Positions 37,203-46,680 of a stretch of DNA of 64,000 bases are shown in pieces. The notes below the pieces were generated by a model, which saw nothing but the letters and a program-made list of their open reading frames with translations, was not told the DNA's origin and searched no databases. The DNA lies in NCBI RefSeq assembly GCF_947500765.1, contig NZ_CANMTH010000002.1:372001-436000 (forward strand), read 5' to 3'. This stretch comes from an uncultured Formosa sp. (GTDB lineage: Bacteria > Bacteroidota > Bacteroidia > Flavobacteriales > Flavobacteriaceae). The position numbers and the translations under genes are program-made. How positions within the stretch are numbered: position 1 is the first letter of the stretch; each line of letters begins with the position of its first letter.

Positions 37203-38069
37203 ATGGCACCATTAGTTTCCGTTTTAATGACGGTTTATAATAGAGAAAAATACATTGCAGAGGCTATAGCGTCTGTGATGGCTTCTACATACCAAAATTG
37301 GGAATTAATAATTGTAGACGATCGTTCTAAAGATACTTCAGTTGAAATTGCCAAATCATTTCAAGTTAAAGATGATCGCATTAAGGTTTATATAAATGAA
37401 GTTAATCTAGGAGACTATCCCAATCGAAATCAGGCAGCATCTTATGCTAAAGGTAAGTATATAAAGTATGTTGATGCAGACGATATGATTTATCCTCATG
37501 GTCTAGAACTTTTGGTTTATTATATGGAACAATTTCCAGACGCCGGTTATGGCTTATGCTCTTTACCTCAAGATAAAGCAAGAATGTTTCCTTTTCAATT
37601 GAGTACTACTGAAGCTTATAAAAGACACTATTTTGAGCAACAATTATTTCATAAAGCACCATTATCAGCTATTATTAACAAGTCTGCTTTTGATAAATTG
37701 GGTGGGTTTAGTGGAAAACAACATTTAGGTGATTTTGAAATGTGGCATATGCTATCTCAAAAATTTCCGGTGGTATTAATGCCTCATGGAATTGTATGGT
37801 ATAGAGAGCATGATGATCAGCAGATGAATGACAATCGTACAGATCCATATGTTCCGTTTAAATATATTTTAGCAGCAGAAGAATTATTAAACAGTGATAA
37901 ATGTCCTTTAATGGATGAAGATAAATCTCGTGCTATAAAGAAAGTTAGAAAACAACAAGCTGTTTCAATTTTATCTGCCGCTAAACATCATTCCATTGCT
38001 AAAGCGATGGAAATGAAAAAAGCTTGTTCTTTAAGTTATATAGATGTTATTAAAAATAAATTAGGTTAA
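37203..38069 (+). CDS. Glycosyltransferase family 2
   Basis: This 288-residue GT-A enzyme opens with PLVSVLMTVYNREKYI. DDRSKD at 39-44 replaces the common DDGSxD. DADD is at 91-94, and GDFEMWHMLSQKFPVV carries the late acidic site. Its stop overlaps the start of the hexapeptide acyltransferase gene (TAATG at 38067-38071), suggesting coupled translation of a glycosyltransferase and an acetylating enzyme. A gap of 100 nt separates it from the previous gene. Substrate unknown. Confidence 0.88.
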   Translation: MAPLVSVLMTVYNREKYIAEAIASVMASTYQNWELIIVDDRSKDTSVEIAKSFQVKDDRIKVYINEVNLGDYPNRNQAASYAKGKYIKYVDADDMIYPHGLELLVYYMEQFPDAGYGLCSLPQDKARMFPFQLSTTEAYKRHYFEQQLFHKAPLSAIINKSAFDKLGGFSGKQHLGDFEMWHMLSQKFPVVLMPHGIVWYREHDDQQMNDNRTDPYVPFKYILAAEELLNSDKCPLMDEDKSRAIKKVRKQQAVSILSAAKHHSIAKAMEMKKACSLSYIDVIKNKLG

Positions 38070-38818
38070 TGGGGATTGTTTTAATATTCATAAAATATCA
38101 CATTAACCAATGTGTGCGTCAATTGTTTTGGTTGTTAAAGCTGGCTAAATCTAATATAGGTAAAGGCGTGTCAATTCAATTTCCTGTTATTAGAGAAGGT
38201 AATGGTACATTTAGTTTAGGAGATAAAAGTAAGCTTGAAAAACGTACAAATATTGGAGTTGGAGATAAAGCTATTTTAGACGTGGGAAAAGATGCTCTTT
38301 TTGAAGAAGCATCTACAATATTGGTGAATAAACATCATGCATTAAAGATTGGAAACCAATTTAAATTAGGTGCACATGCTCGATTATATGTAAATTCAGA
38401 TTGGAATTTTGGGAATGCAGTGAAAATTGAAACGCATTGTGCAATTTTTGCTCGCGAATCTGGTTTTGCAGGAAAACTTAGCATAGGAGATCATTCTCAT
38501 ATAGGTGATTTTACTATTATAGATTTGGTAAATGATGTTGTTATAGGTTCAGATGTAGCTATAGGGCCTAATTGCACATTGTACACTCACGATCATGAGT
38601 ATAAAGATAAAACTGTAGCAGCTTGGAAAGGCGGAATTCTTTCTAAACCGATTACAATTGAAGATGGAGCTTGGATAGGATCTAATGTAACGATATTACC
38701 AGGTGTTACTATTGGAGCACGTGCTGTTATTGCAGCAGGTTCTGTGGTTACAAAAGATGTCGAGGCTGAAACAATTGTAGGAGGTATTCCTGCAAAATTA
38801 ATAAAAACGATAATGTAA
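38069..38818 (+). CDS. Hexapeptide-repeat acyltransferase (LbH family)
   Basis: This 249-residue protein is of the left-handed beta-helix acyltransferase family. Imperfect hexapeptide repeats run from about residue 55 to the end. The last turns (VVIGSDVAIGPNCTLYTHDH, then IEDGAWIGSNVTILPGVTIG and VIAAGSVVTKDV) are the acetyl-CoA-binding and catalytic His region of WbbJ/LacA-type O-acetyltransferases. The gene overlaps the stop of the upstream GT2 gene and its own stop overlaps the next GT2 start by the same TAATG arrangement. O-acetylation of a sugar of the repeat unit is the likely job. Confidence 0.87.
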   Translation: MGIVLIFIKYHINQCVRQLFWLLKLAKSNIGKGVSIQFPVIREGNGTFSLGDKSKLEKRTNIGVGDKAILDVGKDALFEEASTILVNKHHALKIGNQFKLGAHARLYVNSDWNFGNAVKIETHCAIFARESGFAGKLSIGDHSHIGDFTIIDLVNDVVIGSDVAIGPNCTLYTHDHEYKDKTVAAWKGGILSKPITIEDGAWIGSNVTILPGVTIGARAVIAAGSVVTKDVEAETIVGGIPAKLIKTIM

Positions 38819-39792
38819 TGAATGCACTTAAAGTTTCAGTAGTTATTCCGCTGTATAATTCAGTGTCTTTTATCGAAGAGACTTTGCAATCTGTCTTAAA
38901 TCAATCCTACACTAATATTGAAATTATTATTATAGACGATCATTCTACAGATGATTCTTTTAATAAAGCATTAGAGTTTCAGTCTGATAACGTTATCATT
39001 AAACTCAACAAAGGAAAAGGGGCATGTGCTGCGCGTAATTATGGTTTTGAATTAAGTTCTGGAGATTATATACAGTTTTTAGATGCCGACGATATTTTAA
39101 GTCCAGATAAAATTGAAAAGCAAGTCGAGGCACTTAACGGTTCAAAAACAGAATTGGCGGTGTGTAATACGGTCCATTTTTTAGGAAAACTAGAAGACGG
39201 GAAGTGTGTGGATCAAGCCTATGTGTATTCCTCACCAAAACCAGAGGAGTTTTTTATTAATTTATGGGGAGGTAATCATTTACCGATGCATATGATACAA
39301 ACCAGTGCGTGGTTAACGCCTAGAACATTGATTGAAAAAGTAGGGTTATGGGATGAAACTTTAGCAAAAGATCAAGATGGTGAGTTTTTTGCACGAGTTG
39401 GTTTACAAAGTTCAGGCATTATATATGTTCCTGATGTTAAAAATTACTACAGAAAACATAACACAGGTAAAAATATAGCCTCACAAAAAAATGAAATTCA
39501 TTTAGATAGTCTTCTTAAAGCTACAAATTTAAAAGCTAAATATTTGTTTTCTAAAACGGAATCTGATGCTTCAAAACAAGCTATTGCAACGCAATATAAA
39601 CATGTGGCCATAGATGCTTGGCCACAATATAAAACAGTTTATAACACAGCAATTAGTAAATGTAATGCTTTAGGCGGAAGTAAATACAACCCAGTTTTGG
39701 GAGGGAGAGCAATAGAATTTATTAAGAATACTTTAGGATGGAGAACGGCCAAGTCAGTTGCATTCTATGGTAGAACATTTTTAAACAGATAA
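38818..39792 (+). CDS. Glycosyltransferase family 2
   Basis: This 324-residue GT-A enzyme begins KVSVVIPLYNSVSFIEETLQS. DDHSTDD is at 40-46 and the metal-binding DADD at 89-92. AKDQDGEFFARVGL forms the later acidic site. GGNHLPMHMIQTSAWLTPR, between them, is a segment seen in several GT2 enzymes of EPS loci. Translation is coupled to the acyltransferase upstream. The C-terminal 80 residues are helical with a basic end. Donor and acceptor unknown. Confidence 0.88.
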   Translation: MNALKVSVVIPLYNSVSFIEETLQSVLNQSYTNIEIIIIDDHSTDDSFNKALEFQSDNVIIKLNKGKGACAARNYGFELSSGDYIQFLDADDILSPDKIEKQVEALNGSKTELAVCNTVHFLGKLEDGKCVDQAYVYSSPKPEEFFINLWGGNHLPMHMIQTSAWLTPRTLIEKVGLWDETLAKDQDGEFFARVGLQSSGIIYVPDVKNYYRKHNTGKNIASQKNEIHLDSLLKATNLKAKYLFSKTESDASKQAIATQYKHVAIDAWPQYKTVYNTAISKCNALGGSKYNPVLGGRAIEFIKNTLGWRTAKSVAFYGRTFLNR

Positions 39793-39802
39793 TCTAAGTA
39801 AT

Positions 39803-41092
39803 TTGAAGCACTTACTATTCCTTACCACCAATAATTTAGCCACTAATCCGCGTCTTGTAAAAGAAGTGCAGTTGGCTTTGCAACTTAAACATCGCGTAAC
39901 TATTATGATGTTTAAGCTTAATAATTGGAGCGATGCTAAAAGTCTTCAGTTAAAAGATCAATTATTAAAAATTAATAATAACGACGAAAGTTATTTAACT
40001 ATAGAAGAAATTGAAGCTATTCCTTCAAATAAATTAAAATGGATTTATTTAGGAATTTCAGAAAAGTTAGCTAAAAAAATATCTGGTTTAATTTCAACAC
40101 ATTTTAAATTAAATGCTTTAGCGAATAATAGAAGGTCTTTACAGATCTACGATTTAGCAAAAAAAAATAAAAATATACCCGATTTAATCTGTGCCCATAA
40201 TATGGGGGCTTTATATCCTGCTCATGAGTTAAGTGAGTTGTGGAACGTGCCTTTTGTTTTCGACGTAGAAGATTATCATCCTGGCGAAATCGTTTCGACA
40301 GATGGAGAAACGGCCAAGAACCGTACCGAGTTTTTAATGAAATCATTTTTACCGAAAGCAAAAAGTATAACATTTGCTAGTCCGCTTATAGGTAAGTATA
40401 CTCTAGATTTAATAGGAGGGCATCCTAGTCATGCTGCCGTGTTAAATGGGTTTAATGATAATGAATTCAGTTTGTTATCGAGTTTAGAACATGATTTAAA
40501 TAAAAAAGAAACAGCTTTAAAATTGGTTTGGTTTAGCCAAAAGATTAGTTTTGGACGCGGTTTAGAACAGTTATTTAAAGCTTTAGAAGTGATTTCAAAA
40601 TCAGACACTAACATAGACCTAAGTTTAACGCTTATAGGTGAATTAGATTCAAATTTTGAGACACAAGAACTTTTAAAAATTTGTAAAGAATTAGAACATA
40701 CAAATTTGAGTATAACCATAAATGAACCTTTAGGACAACAAGAGCTACATGCTACATTAAATCAGTTTGATATTGGTTTGGCACTAGAATTTAATTCTAG
40801 AGACCTAAACAGACAAATATGCTTAACCAACAAAATTATAACGTATGCTCAAGCAGGATTATATATTTTAGCAACAAATACAAAAGCGCAAGAACAGTTT
40901 ATAACGGATTATCCTGAACTAGGTGTTTTGAGCGATCAATCTGAGTTTGAAATTTCAGAAACCATAGTAAAACTGTATCAGCATAAAGATCAAATTAAAG
41001 CGAATAAACCATCTAGATTCCAAAAAGGAAAAACTTTAAGTTGGGATGCAGAACAAATTAAAATTCAAGAACTTTGGAATCAAATACTATAA
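39803..41092 (+). CDS. GT-B type glycosyltransferase
   Basis: This 429-residue probable GT-B glycosyltransferase starts with TTG at 39803, directly before MKHLLFLTTNNLATNPRLVKE, a typical beginning for this group. A middle segment contains AHNMGALYPAHEL and FDVEDYHPGE, and the C-domain has KLVWFSQKISFGRGLEQLFKALE followed by ...GLALEF. The usual GT4 EX7E motif is weak, so it may belong to an unclassified GT-B group. It lies 10 nt after the previous gene. Cytoplasmic. Sugar unknown. Confidence 0.78.
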   Translation: MKHLLFLTTNNLATNPRLVKEVQLALQLKHRVTIMMFKLNNWSDAKSLQLKDQLLKINNNDESYLTIEEIEAIPSNKLKWIYLGISEKLAKKISGLISTHFKLNALANNRRSLQIYDLAKKNKNIPDLICAHNMGALYPAHELSELWNVPFVFDVEDYHPGEIVSTDGETAKNRTEFLMKSFLPKAKSITFASPLIGKYTLDLIGGHPSHAAVLNGFNDNEFSLLSSLEHDLNKKETALKLVWFSQKISFGRGLEQLFKALEVISKSDTNIDLSLTLIGELDSNFETQELLKICKELEHTNLSITINEPLGQQELHATLNQFDIGLALEFNSRDLNRQICLTNKIITYAQAGLYILATNTKAQEQFITDYPELGVLSDQSEFEISETIVKLYQHKDQIKANKPSRFQKGKTLSWDAEQIKIQELWNQIL

Positions 41093-41103
41093 AAAATAAC
41101 GTT

Positions 41104-42351
41104 TTGAAAACAGTACTCATTATATATCCGCATTGGGTTCCTGCAAATTTAGCAGGAGTGCAAAGACCACGTTTAATAGGTAACTACTTAAAGCAATTTG
41201 GTTGGAAACCCTTATTACTTACCGTAGATTCTAAATATTATGAGGAAACTCCAGATCCGCATATTTCTAAAACAGCTTCAGAAGATATTGAAGTCATATA
41301 TACAAAAGCATATAAGGTTTCAAAACCAAGAATTATAGGAGATATTGGCTTAAGAGCATATCCTTTTCTTAAAGAAAAAGCGTTACAAATATGTAAAGAG
41401 CGTAAGATAGATTGTATTTGGATTCCGATACCATCATTTTATACTGCTATTTTAGGTCGTGTAATACATGATAAAACAGGGATTCCTTATGGAATTGATT
41501 ATATCGATCCATGGGTTCGTGATATCACAAATCAAAACGATACTAGAGCAAAACTTAGTCAAACAGTGGCTAGAACTTTAGAACCTTATGCTGTTAAAAA
41601 AGCAGCGTTTATAACAGGAGTATCTACACCGTATTACTGGCCAGTAATTGAACGTAATTTTAAGACACCACCGGTGCATGCAGGTATGCCTTATGGTTTC
41701 GACCCAAACGATCATAAATTGAAATTAGAGGGGTTAAAAATGCCATGGGATGGTATAGAGAATTGTAAGCCTTGGATTTATGCAGGGGCCTTTCTTCCAA
41801 ATTCACATTTGTTTATGGATTGCTTTTTTAATGCCATTAAAACATTAAAAGATAATGGAAATTGGGATGCAGATATTAAACTGTTTTTTATAGGAACAGG
41901 TCCATATCCCGCTAAGCGTATAACGGCTTATGCAGCAGATTATGGACTAGAAGATATTGTTGTAGAGCAAAGAGAACGTCAGCCATTTTTAAATATTTTA
42001 AACTATTTATCGCAGGCAGATCGCGTAATGTTATTTGGAAGTACAGAGAAACATTATACAGCTTCAAAAACATTTCAATGTTTGTTAAGCGAACGTCCGT
42101 TGTTTACTGTTTTACACGCAGAAAGTTCTGCGGTAAAGGTTATTCAAGATGTTAAAGCTGATGCCTATTTGGTGCCATACCATGAGGGAGATACTAAACC
42201 TAAAATTGTAGATGAAATGGTGAAAGTTTTAAATCCATATCAAAATGTTGAATCTTGGACTCCAAAGTTGCAATCTTTAGATCAATATTCTTCAAAACAA
42301 TCTGCAAAAGTATTAGCTGAAGCTATGGATAAAGTTTTAAACCAAAACTAA
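41104..42351 (+). CDS. GT-B type glycosyltransferase
   Basis: This 415-residue protein belongs to a Bacteroidetes glycosyltransferase group seen in EPS loci. The N-terminus KTVLIIYPHWVPANLAGVQRP is characteristic, and YGIDYIDPWVRD follows in the first domain. The second domain shows IYAGAFLPNSHLFMDCF and a ...GTGPYPAKRI segment. I place the start at TTG 41104, 11 nt after the upstream stop. A TTG at 41074 in the same frame would add 10 residues and overlap the preceding gene. Catalytic residues cannot be assigned with certainty. Substrates unknown. Confidence 0.78.
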   Translation: MKTVLIIYPHWVPANLAGVQRPRLIGNYLKQFGWKPLLLTVDSKYYEETPDPHISKTASEDIEVIYTKAYKVSKPRIIGDIGLRAYPFLKEKALQICKERKIDCIWIPIPSFYTAILGRVIHDKTGIPYGIDYIDPWVRDITNQNDTRAKLSQTVARTLEPYAVKKAAFITGVSTPYYWPVIERNFKTPPVHAGMPYGFDPNDHKLKLEGLKMPWDGIENCKPWIYAGAFLPNSHLFMDCFFNAIKTLKDNGNWDADIKLFFIGTGPYPAKRITAYAADYGLEDIVVEQRERQPFLNILNYLSQADRVMLFGSTEKHYTASKTFQCLLSERPLFTVLHAESSAVKVIQDVKADAYLVPYHEGDTKPKIVDEMVKVLNPYQNVESWTPKLQSLDQYSSKQSAKVLAEAMDKVLNQN

Positions 42352-42356
42352 ATAGT

Positions 42357-43517
42357 TTGAAAAAATTAGCAATAGTCACGACGCATCCTATACAATATTA
42401 TGCACCTTGGTTTAGATTAATGGCTGAGAGACAAAATGTAGCCATTAAAGTGTTTTATACATGGTCTCAAGCTGCAGAAGAAGTAAAAGATAAAACATTT
42501 GGTAGAACTATTAAATGGGACATTCCATTATTAGAAGGATATACTTACGAGTTTATAAATAATATTTCGGCAGATCCAGGAACACACCATAAAAACGGAA
42601 TTGATTGTCCAGAATTAAATGATAAAATTAATAACTGGAAACCAGACGCTATTTTAATCTTTGGATGGTACTTAAAAAGTCACTTAAATGCGATGACCTA
42701 TTTTAAGGGAAAAATACCCGTTTGGTTTAGAGGCGATTCTACATTGCTAGATGATAGCCCTGGAATTAGACAAGTATTACGAAAATATTATTTAACATAT
42801 ATATACAAGTCAATAGATAAAGCATTTTATGTAGGTTCTCAGAATAAAGCCTATTTTAAATCCGTAGGATTAAAAGAGAGTCAATTAATATTGGCCCCTC
42901 ATGCGATTGATAACGCTAGATTTAATGATTCGGAAAATGATAATTATGAGGGTTTAGCTTTAAATTGGCGTAAAGAGCTAGGCTATGCTTCAGATGATTT
43001 AGTCGTGTTATTTGCGGGTAAATTTGAGTCTAAAAAACAACCTGACTTCTTATTAAAAGCCGTTCAAAAGGCTAATGAAACCCGCCAAACCCCATTAAAG
43101 TTGTTAATGGTTGGTCACGGTCCTCTAGAAAATGAATTACTGGTTTTAGCCAAAAATGATTCCAATATAAAATTTATACCATTCCAGAATCAGAGTAAAA
43201 TGCCTATTTTGTATCGTTTAGGAAATGTGTTTTGTTTGCCATCTAAAGGTCCAGGAGAAACTTGGGGACTAGCCGTAAATGAAGCTATGGCATCTTCTAG
43301 ACCGGTAATTGTAAGTACTAAAGTTGGTTGTGCATCAGATGTCGTGAAAATAGGTGAGAATGGTTATGTTTTTGACTACCACGATGAGCCCGCTTTATTA
43401 GATATATTTAATACCTTGTCAATTAGTAATTTAAAAACGATGGGAGAGGTAGCTCAAAAAGATATAAAAAAATGGAACTTTACAGCTATTGTAGAAGCTT
43501 TAGAAGATGCATTCTAA
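42357..43517 (+). CDS. Glycosyltransferase family 4
   Basis: This 386-residue GT-B enzyme starts with TTG at 42357, immediately followed by the characteristic MKKLAIVTTHPIQYYAPWF. The first domain contains IFGWYLKSHLNAM and WFRGDSTLL. The second has VVLFAGKFESKKQPDFLLKAV, LLMVGHGPLENELL and the EX7E segment GETWGLAVNEAMASSRPVI. The gene is separated by only 5 nt from the preceding glycosyltransferase. Retaining mechanism is expected for the family. Donor unknown. Confidence 0.89.
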   Translation: MKKLAIVTTHPIQYYAPWFRLMAERQNVAIKVFYTWSQAAEEVKDKTFGRTIKWDIPLLEGYTYEFINNISADPGTHHKNGIDCPELNDKINNWKPDAILIFGWYLKSHLNAMTYFKGKIPVWFRGDSTLLDDSPGIRQVLRKYYLTYIYKSIDKAFYVGSQNKAYFKSVGLKESQLILAPHAIDNARFNDSENDNYEGLALNWRKELGYASDDLVVLFAGKFESKKQPDFLLKAVQKANETRQTPLKLLMVGHGPLENELLVLAKNDSNIKFIPFQNQSKMPILYRLGNVFCLPSKGPGETWGLAVNEAMASSRPVIVSTKVGCASDVVKIGENGYVFDYHDEPALLDIFNTLSISNLKTMGEVAQKDIKKWNFTAIVEALEDAF

Positions 43518-43589
43518 AAGTATAATTCTATTTAGGATTATGTATTAATAATTAATAGACCCTATTTACAAAATAATTTGAATTAGTAT

Positions 43590-44573
43590 ATGGAAACTCA
43601 AAAAGCAGTAGATATTACTGTAATAGTACCCTCATATAAGGGGATGCCTTTATTTAAAGTCTCTTTAGAATCTGTTTTATCTCAAATAGACGTGTCTTTT
43701 GAAGTATTGGTTGGTAATGATAGCCCGTCAGATGATGATACTAGAAATTATTTAGATCAACTTCAAAACAAAAATTTAAGAGTTTTTCATAATGAAAAAA
43801 ATTTAGGACTTTTTGGGAATTTGAATAATCTAATTAAACATGCCAAAGGAGAAATAATACATTTATGGTCTCAAGATGATATTATGAACCCTAATTGTTT
43901 AATAGAAACGGTAAAGTTTCATAACGCTCATCCAAATATTGCATATGCATTTTCAAGAGTTGAAGTTATTAATGAAAATGATGTAATTATTGATAAAGCT
44001 CCTTTGTCAAATAATGATAAGATGAGTGCTTTAACGCATACATTAACATCTTTGGTAGCAGGGAGTGTTCCTGGGAATATAGCCAATGTTTCAATTAGAA
44101 AACATATTTTTGAAAGGTATGGCTATTTTGACGTGAACTTAAAATATTCCGGTGATTTTGAATTTTGGTGTCGTATTACAGAACATTTACCGGTAGGGAT
44201 TATCCAAAAGTATTTGATTAAATTGAGAAGGCATACAGGGCAGTTAAGTAGAAACCCTAAGATGTGGATTTACAGAATAGAAGAGAATGATGCCATAATA
44301 AATACATTATTGAAAAGAGTTCCAGAAAATAATTTAAAATACATTAAGCGAGGTCTTAAATGGCGTGTTTATAATCAATATTTTGGTTTGTATTTAAATC
44401 TATTACGAACTGGAGATAAAAAAGAAGCTAAGCATTTTCTTAATGTTATAAAAAAATATAGTACAGTTTCTGGTTATTATTTTAGATATGGGGTTCTAAA
44501 AGCGCTAAGTATTGTGAAATTAAATAAGCCTTTTTTAAGGAAGTTATATTATAAAAAGGCATTTAAAAATTAG
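43590..44573 (+). CDS. Glycosyltransferase family 2
   Basis: This 327-residue GT-A enzyme starts ITVIVPSYKGMPLFKVSLESV. NDSPSDDD at 43-50 stands in place of DDGSxD, and SQDD at 94-97 is the metal-binding site. YSGDFEFWCRITEHLP carries the late acidic motif. The C-terminal 100 residues are basic and helical. The gene follows a 72-nt gap and is followed after 3 nt by the sulfotransferase gene. A sugar added by this enzyme could be the sulfated one, which is only a guess from adjacency. Confidence 0.87.
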   Translation: METQKAVDITVIVPSYKGMPLFKVSLESVLSQIDVSFEVLVGNDSPSDDDTRNYLDQLQNKNLRVFHNEKNLGLFGNLNNLIKHAKGEIIHLWSQDDIMNPNCLIETVKFHNAHPNIAYAFSRVEVINENDVIIDKAPLSNNDKMSALTHTLTSLVAGSVPGNIANVSIRKHIFERYGYFDVNLKYSGDFEFWCRITEHLPVGIIQKYLIKLRRHTGQLSRNPKMWIYRIEENDAIINTLLKRVPENNLKYIKRGLKWRVYNQYFGLYLNLLRTGDKKEAKHFLNVIKKYSTVSGYYFRYGVLKALSIVKLNKPFLRKLYYKKAFKN

Positions 44574-44576
44574 TTT

Positions 44577-45383
44577 ATGATAGAAAGTAATAATGTTATT
44601 TTAATAGCAGGTATGCATAGGTCTGGAACTTCTTTAAGTACTAATTTGTTAAGAGAATCAGGATTGTTTATTGGAGATAATTTGATGGATGGGGGATTTG
44701 ATAATAAAAATGGTCATTTTGAAGATTATGATTTTGTAAACCTTCATGAAAAAGATTTAAAAGAAAAAGGATATGATAGTACAGGGTTAAAGGGAATACA
44801 TGATTATAATTTAACGTTTTCTGAAGCTCAAATACCACTAATAAAAAAATTAATCAAGGACAGAGAAAAACATAAAATTTGGGGTTGGAAAGACCCTAGA
44901 AGCACATTGTATTTAGTAGAATGGAAGAAAATTATTCCAGATTTAAAAGTCATTGCAATTTATAGGGATTATGATGAGGTTGTAAATTCATTGGATAGGA
45001 GATATTGGTATAAAATAAAGAATAAAGTAAATTATGATAAACTTAGGCGTTTTATGCATCTACTCATTTATCCTGTTTATAGCCAGTATTTAAAGTATAA
45101 TCATTATAACGCATGGAGTGTTTATAATGAAAGTATTTTAAAATTTAAGGAACTTTATCCTCAAGATATTGTGATTTATAATTTAACAGATTTTATAAAT
45201 AATTACAACACTAATATTGATAATATTAACGAGAAGTTCGATATAAAGTTAAATCATTTTAATACAAATAAAATTTTTGAATCAGATACCATTAAACATA
45301 AGACAAATAATGGTATTAAATTTTTTAGTAATAAAAGACTGAAGAATATTATTGAAAAATTAAATCATTCAGCAGATAAATAA
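44577..45383 (+). CDS. Sulfotransferase family protein
   Basis: This 268-residue cytoplasmic sulfotransferase is expected to move sulfate from PAPS to a carbohydrate. The 5'-phosphosulfate loop is AGMHRSGTS at 11-19. The 3'-phosphate site is formed by YRDYDEVVNSLDRRY, with conserved Arg and Ser. WGWKDPRSTLYL in between is typical of this bacterial family. It begins 3 nt after a GT2 stop. Sulfated polysaccharides are common in marine Flavobacteria, and this enzyme supports an anionic, sulfated polymer. The acceptor is unknown. The gene is very AT-rich, like its GT2 neighbour. Confidence 0.88.
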   Translation: MIESNNVILIAGMHRSGTSLSTNLLRESGLFIGDNLMDGGFDNKNGHFEDYDFVNLHEKDLKEKGYDSTGLKGIHDYNLTFSEAQIPLIKKLIKDREKHKIWGWKDPRSTLYLVEWKKIIPDLKVIAIYRDYDEVVNSLDRRYWYKIKNKVNYDKLRRFMHLLIYPVYSQYLKYNHYNAWSVYNESILKFKELYPQDIVIYNLTDFINNYNTNIDNINEKFDIKLNHFNTNKIFESDTIKHKTNNGIKFFSNKRLKNIIEKLNHSADK

Positions 45384-45603
45384 AATTCTAAAGAATCTTA
45401 AGTCTTAAGTGAAAGTTTTAACGGAGTTCTATTAGTTGCTTCTTTCTATAATCCTTTAGGATTAAGATTATTATTACATAAGCAAATAAATGTAGATGTC
45501 TAGTGTTTTATTTTGCTGTTTTATAGGGATTTAATTCTGTTTATTTATAAAATTAAGGAATAAGTTTAATTCAATGTTATTATAGAAGTAAAGTAGTTCT
45601 TTT

Positions 45604-46602
45604 ATGAGTTTAGAAAGAGATAAAAGCTTAGATATTATATCCGGAATTATGATAATTTGGATGGTGATTTTGCATGCTTTTCAGTGGGGGGATTTAACAG
45701 AGTCAATTATTTATATTTTTCTGTTAAAATGTTTATATTTTTTTATGTCCTGGTTTTATTTTAAGACAGGTTTCTTGCACAAAAAAGGTAAAGGATTAAA
45801 TGTAACTTTTAGAAAGGGTATAGATCAACTAATTATTCCAATGTTAATTTGGACTGCGGTAGGTTACCTGCTAACAGTACCTGAATTATTAACAGAAGGC
45901 TATCCTTTATGGAAAATGCCAATAGCTCCATTGTTTTTCCTAATCTCAAGTGGAGATACAATAGGAAACTCACCACTTTGGTTTTTATTATCTCTTTTTT
46001 TTATTAAAATGATATTTCCTTTTATCGCACGTTTAAATTTCAATTTCAAAATAATTATAGCCATCTCTTTATTGTTTTTAAGTTGGGTTCTTCAAAAAAA
46101 TAATATCAAAATGCTACTGGGGTTACATAGTTTTCCCTTAGGACTTTTTTTTACGTTATCAGGATTATTATGTGGCGAATTTAAAGTGCCAGATAGAATT
46201 ATTAAAATACGATTATGGTTAGTTTTACCATTTATAGTGATGTCTATATTTTTTGCTAGTTATATAGATTTTCATAATAATAAATTAATGTATGGTAATT
46301 ATTTGTTATTTATCTTAAGTGCCTTGTTTGCTATAAATCTATGTTTGATGTTTTTTAGAGATGTTAATCTGAAAATTTTATCATGGATAGGTGAAAAATC
46401 ATTGGTATACCTTGTAATACACTGGCCCATATTTTATTTAATAAAAATTAGCTTTTTATTTTTAAATATTTCTACTGAAACTTATTTATACGTGGTTAGT
46501 TTAAATGTTGTTGCCATTTGTATTTCTACACTTATAGCTAAATTTATACCATATAAATATTTAGGTTTGCAATCATCGTTAATAGTAAACTTTAAAACAT
46601 AA
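45604..46602 (+). CDS. Acyltransferase 3 family membrane protein
   Basis: This 332-residue integral membrane O-acyltransferase has about ten hydrophobic segments. The start SLERDKSLDIISGIMIIWMVILHAFQW carries the R/D/H arrangement of the acyltransferase 3 family (OafA/WecH/ExoZ). A second conserved portion is FYFKTGFLHKKG, followed by DQLIIPMLIW. SPLWFLLSLFFIK and VYLVIHWPIFY sit in later helices. It would acylate sugars using a cytoplasmic donor, at the inner membrane. A 220-nt gap precedes it, after the sulfotransferase. Confidence 0.87.
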   Translation: MSLERDKSLDIISGIMIIWMVILHAFQWGDLTESIIYIFLLKCLYFFMSWFYFKTGFLHKKGKGLNVTFRKGIDQLIIPMLIWTAVGYLLTVPELLTEGYPLWKMPIAPLFFLISSGDTIGNSPLWFLLSLFFIKMIFPFIARLNFNFKIIIAISLLFLSWVLQKNNIKMLLGLHSFPLGLFFTLSGLLCGEFKVPDRIIKIRLWLVLPFIVMSIFFASYIDFHNNKLMYGNYLLFILSALFAINLCLMFFRDVNLKILSWIGEKSLVYLVIHWPIFYLIKISFLFLNISTETYLYVVSLNVVAICISTLIAKFIPYKYLGLQSSLIVNFKT

Positions 46603-46680
46603 GTTATTTCTTGAAGAAGTACAATACATTAAAGTTAATTATAGTAAAGTAAGATATGCAAAATACAAATCGATATTTAA

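Noticed and set aside
45384..45603. Small hairpin TAATCC-TTTA-GGATTA near 45449-45464 as a terminator
   Set aside because: The stem is only 6 bp and AT-rich and no T-run follows. It could be chance.
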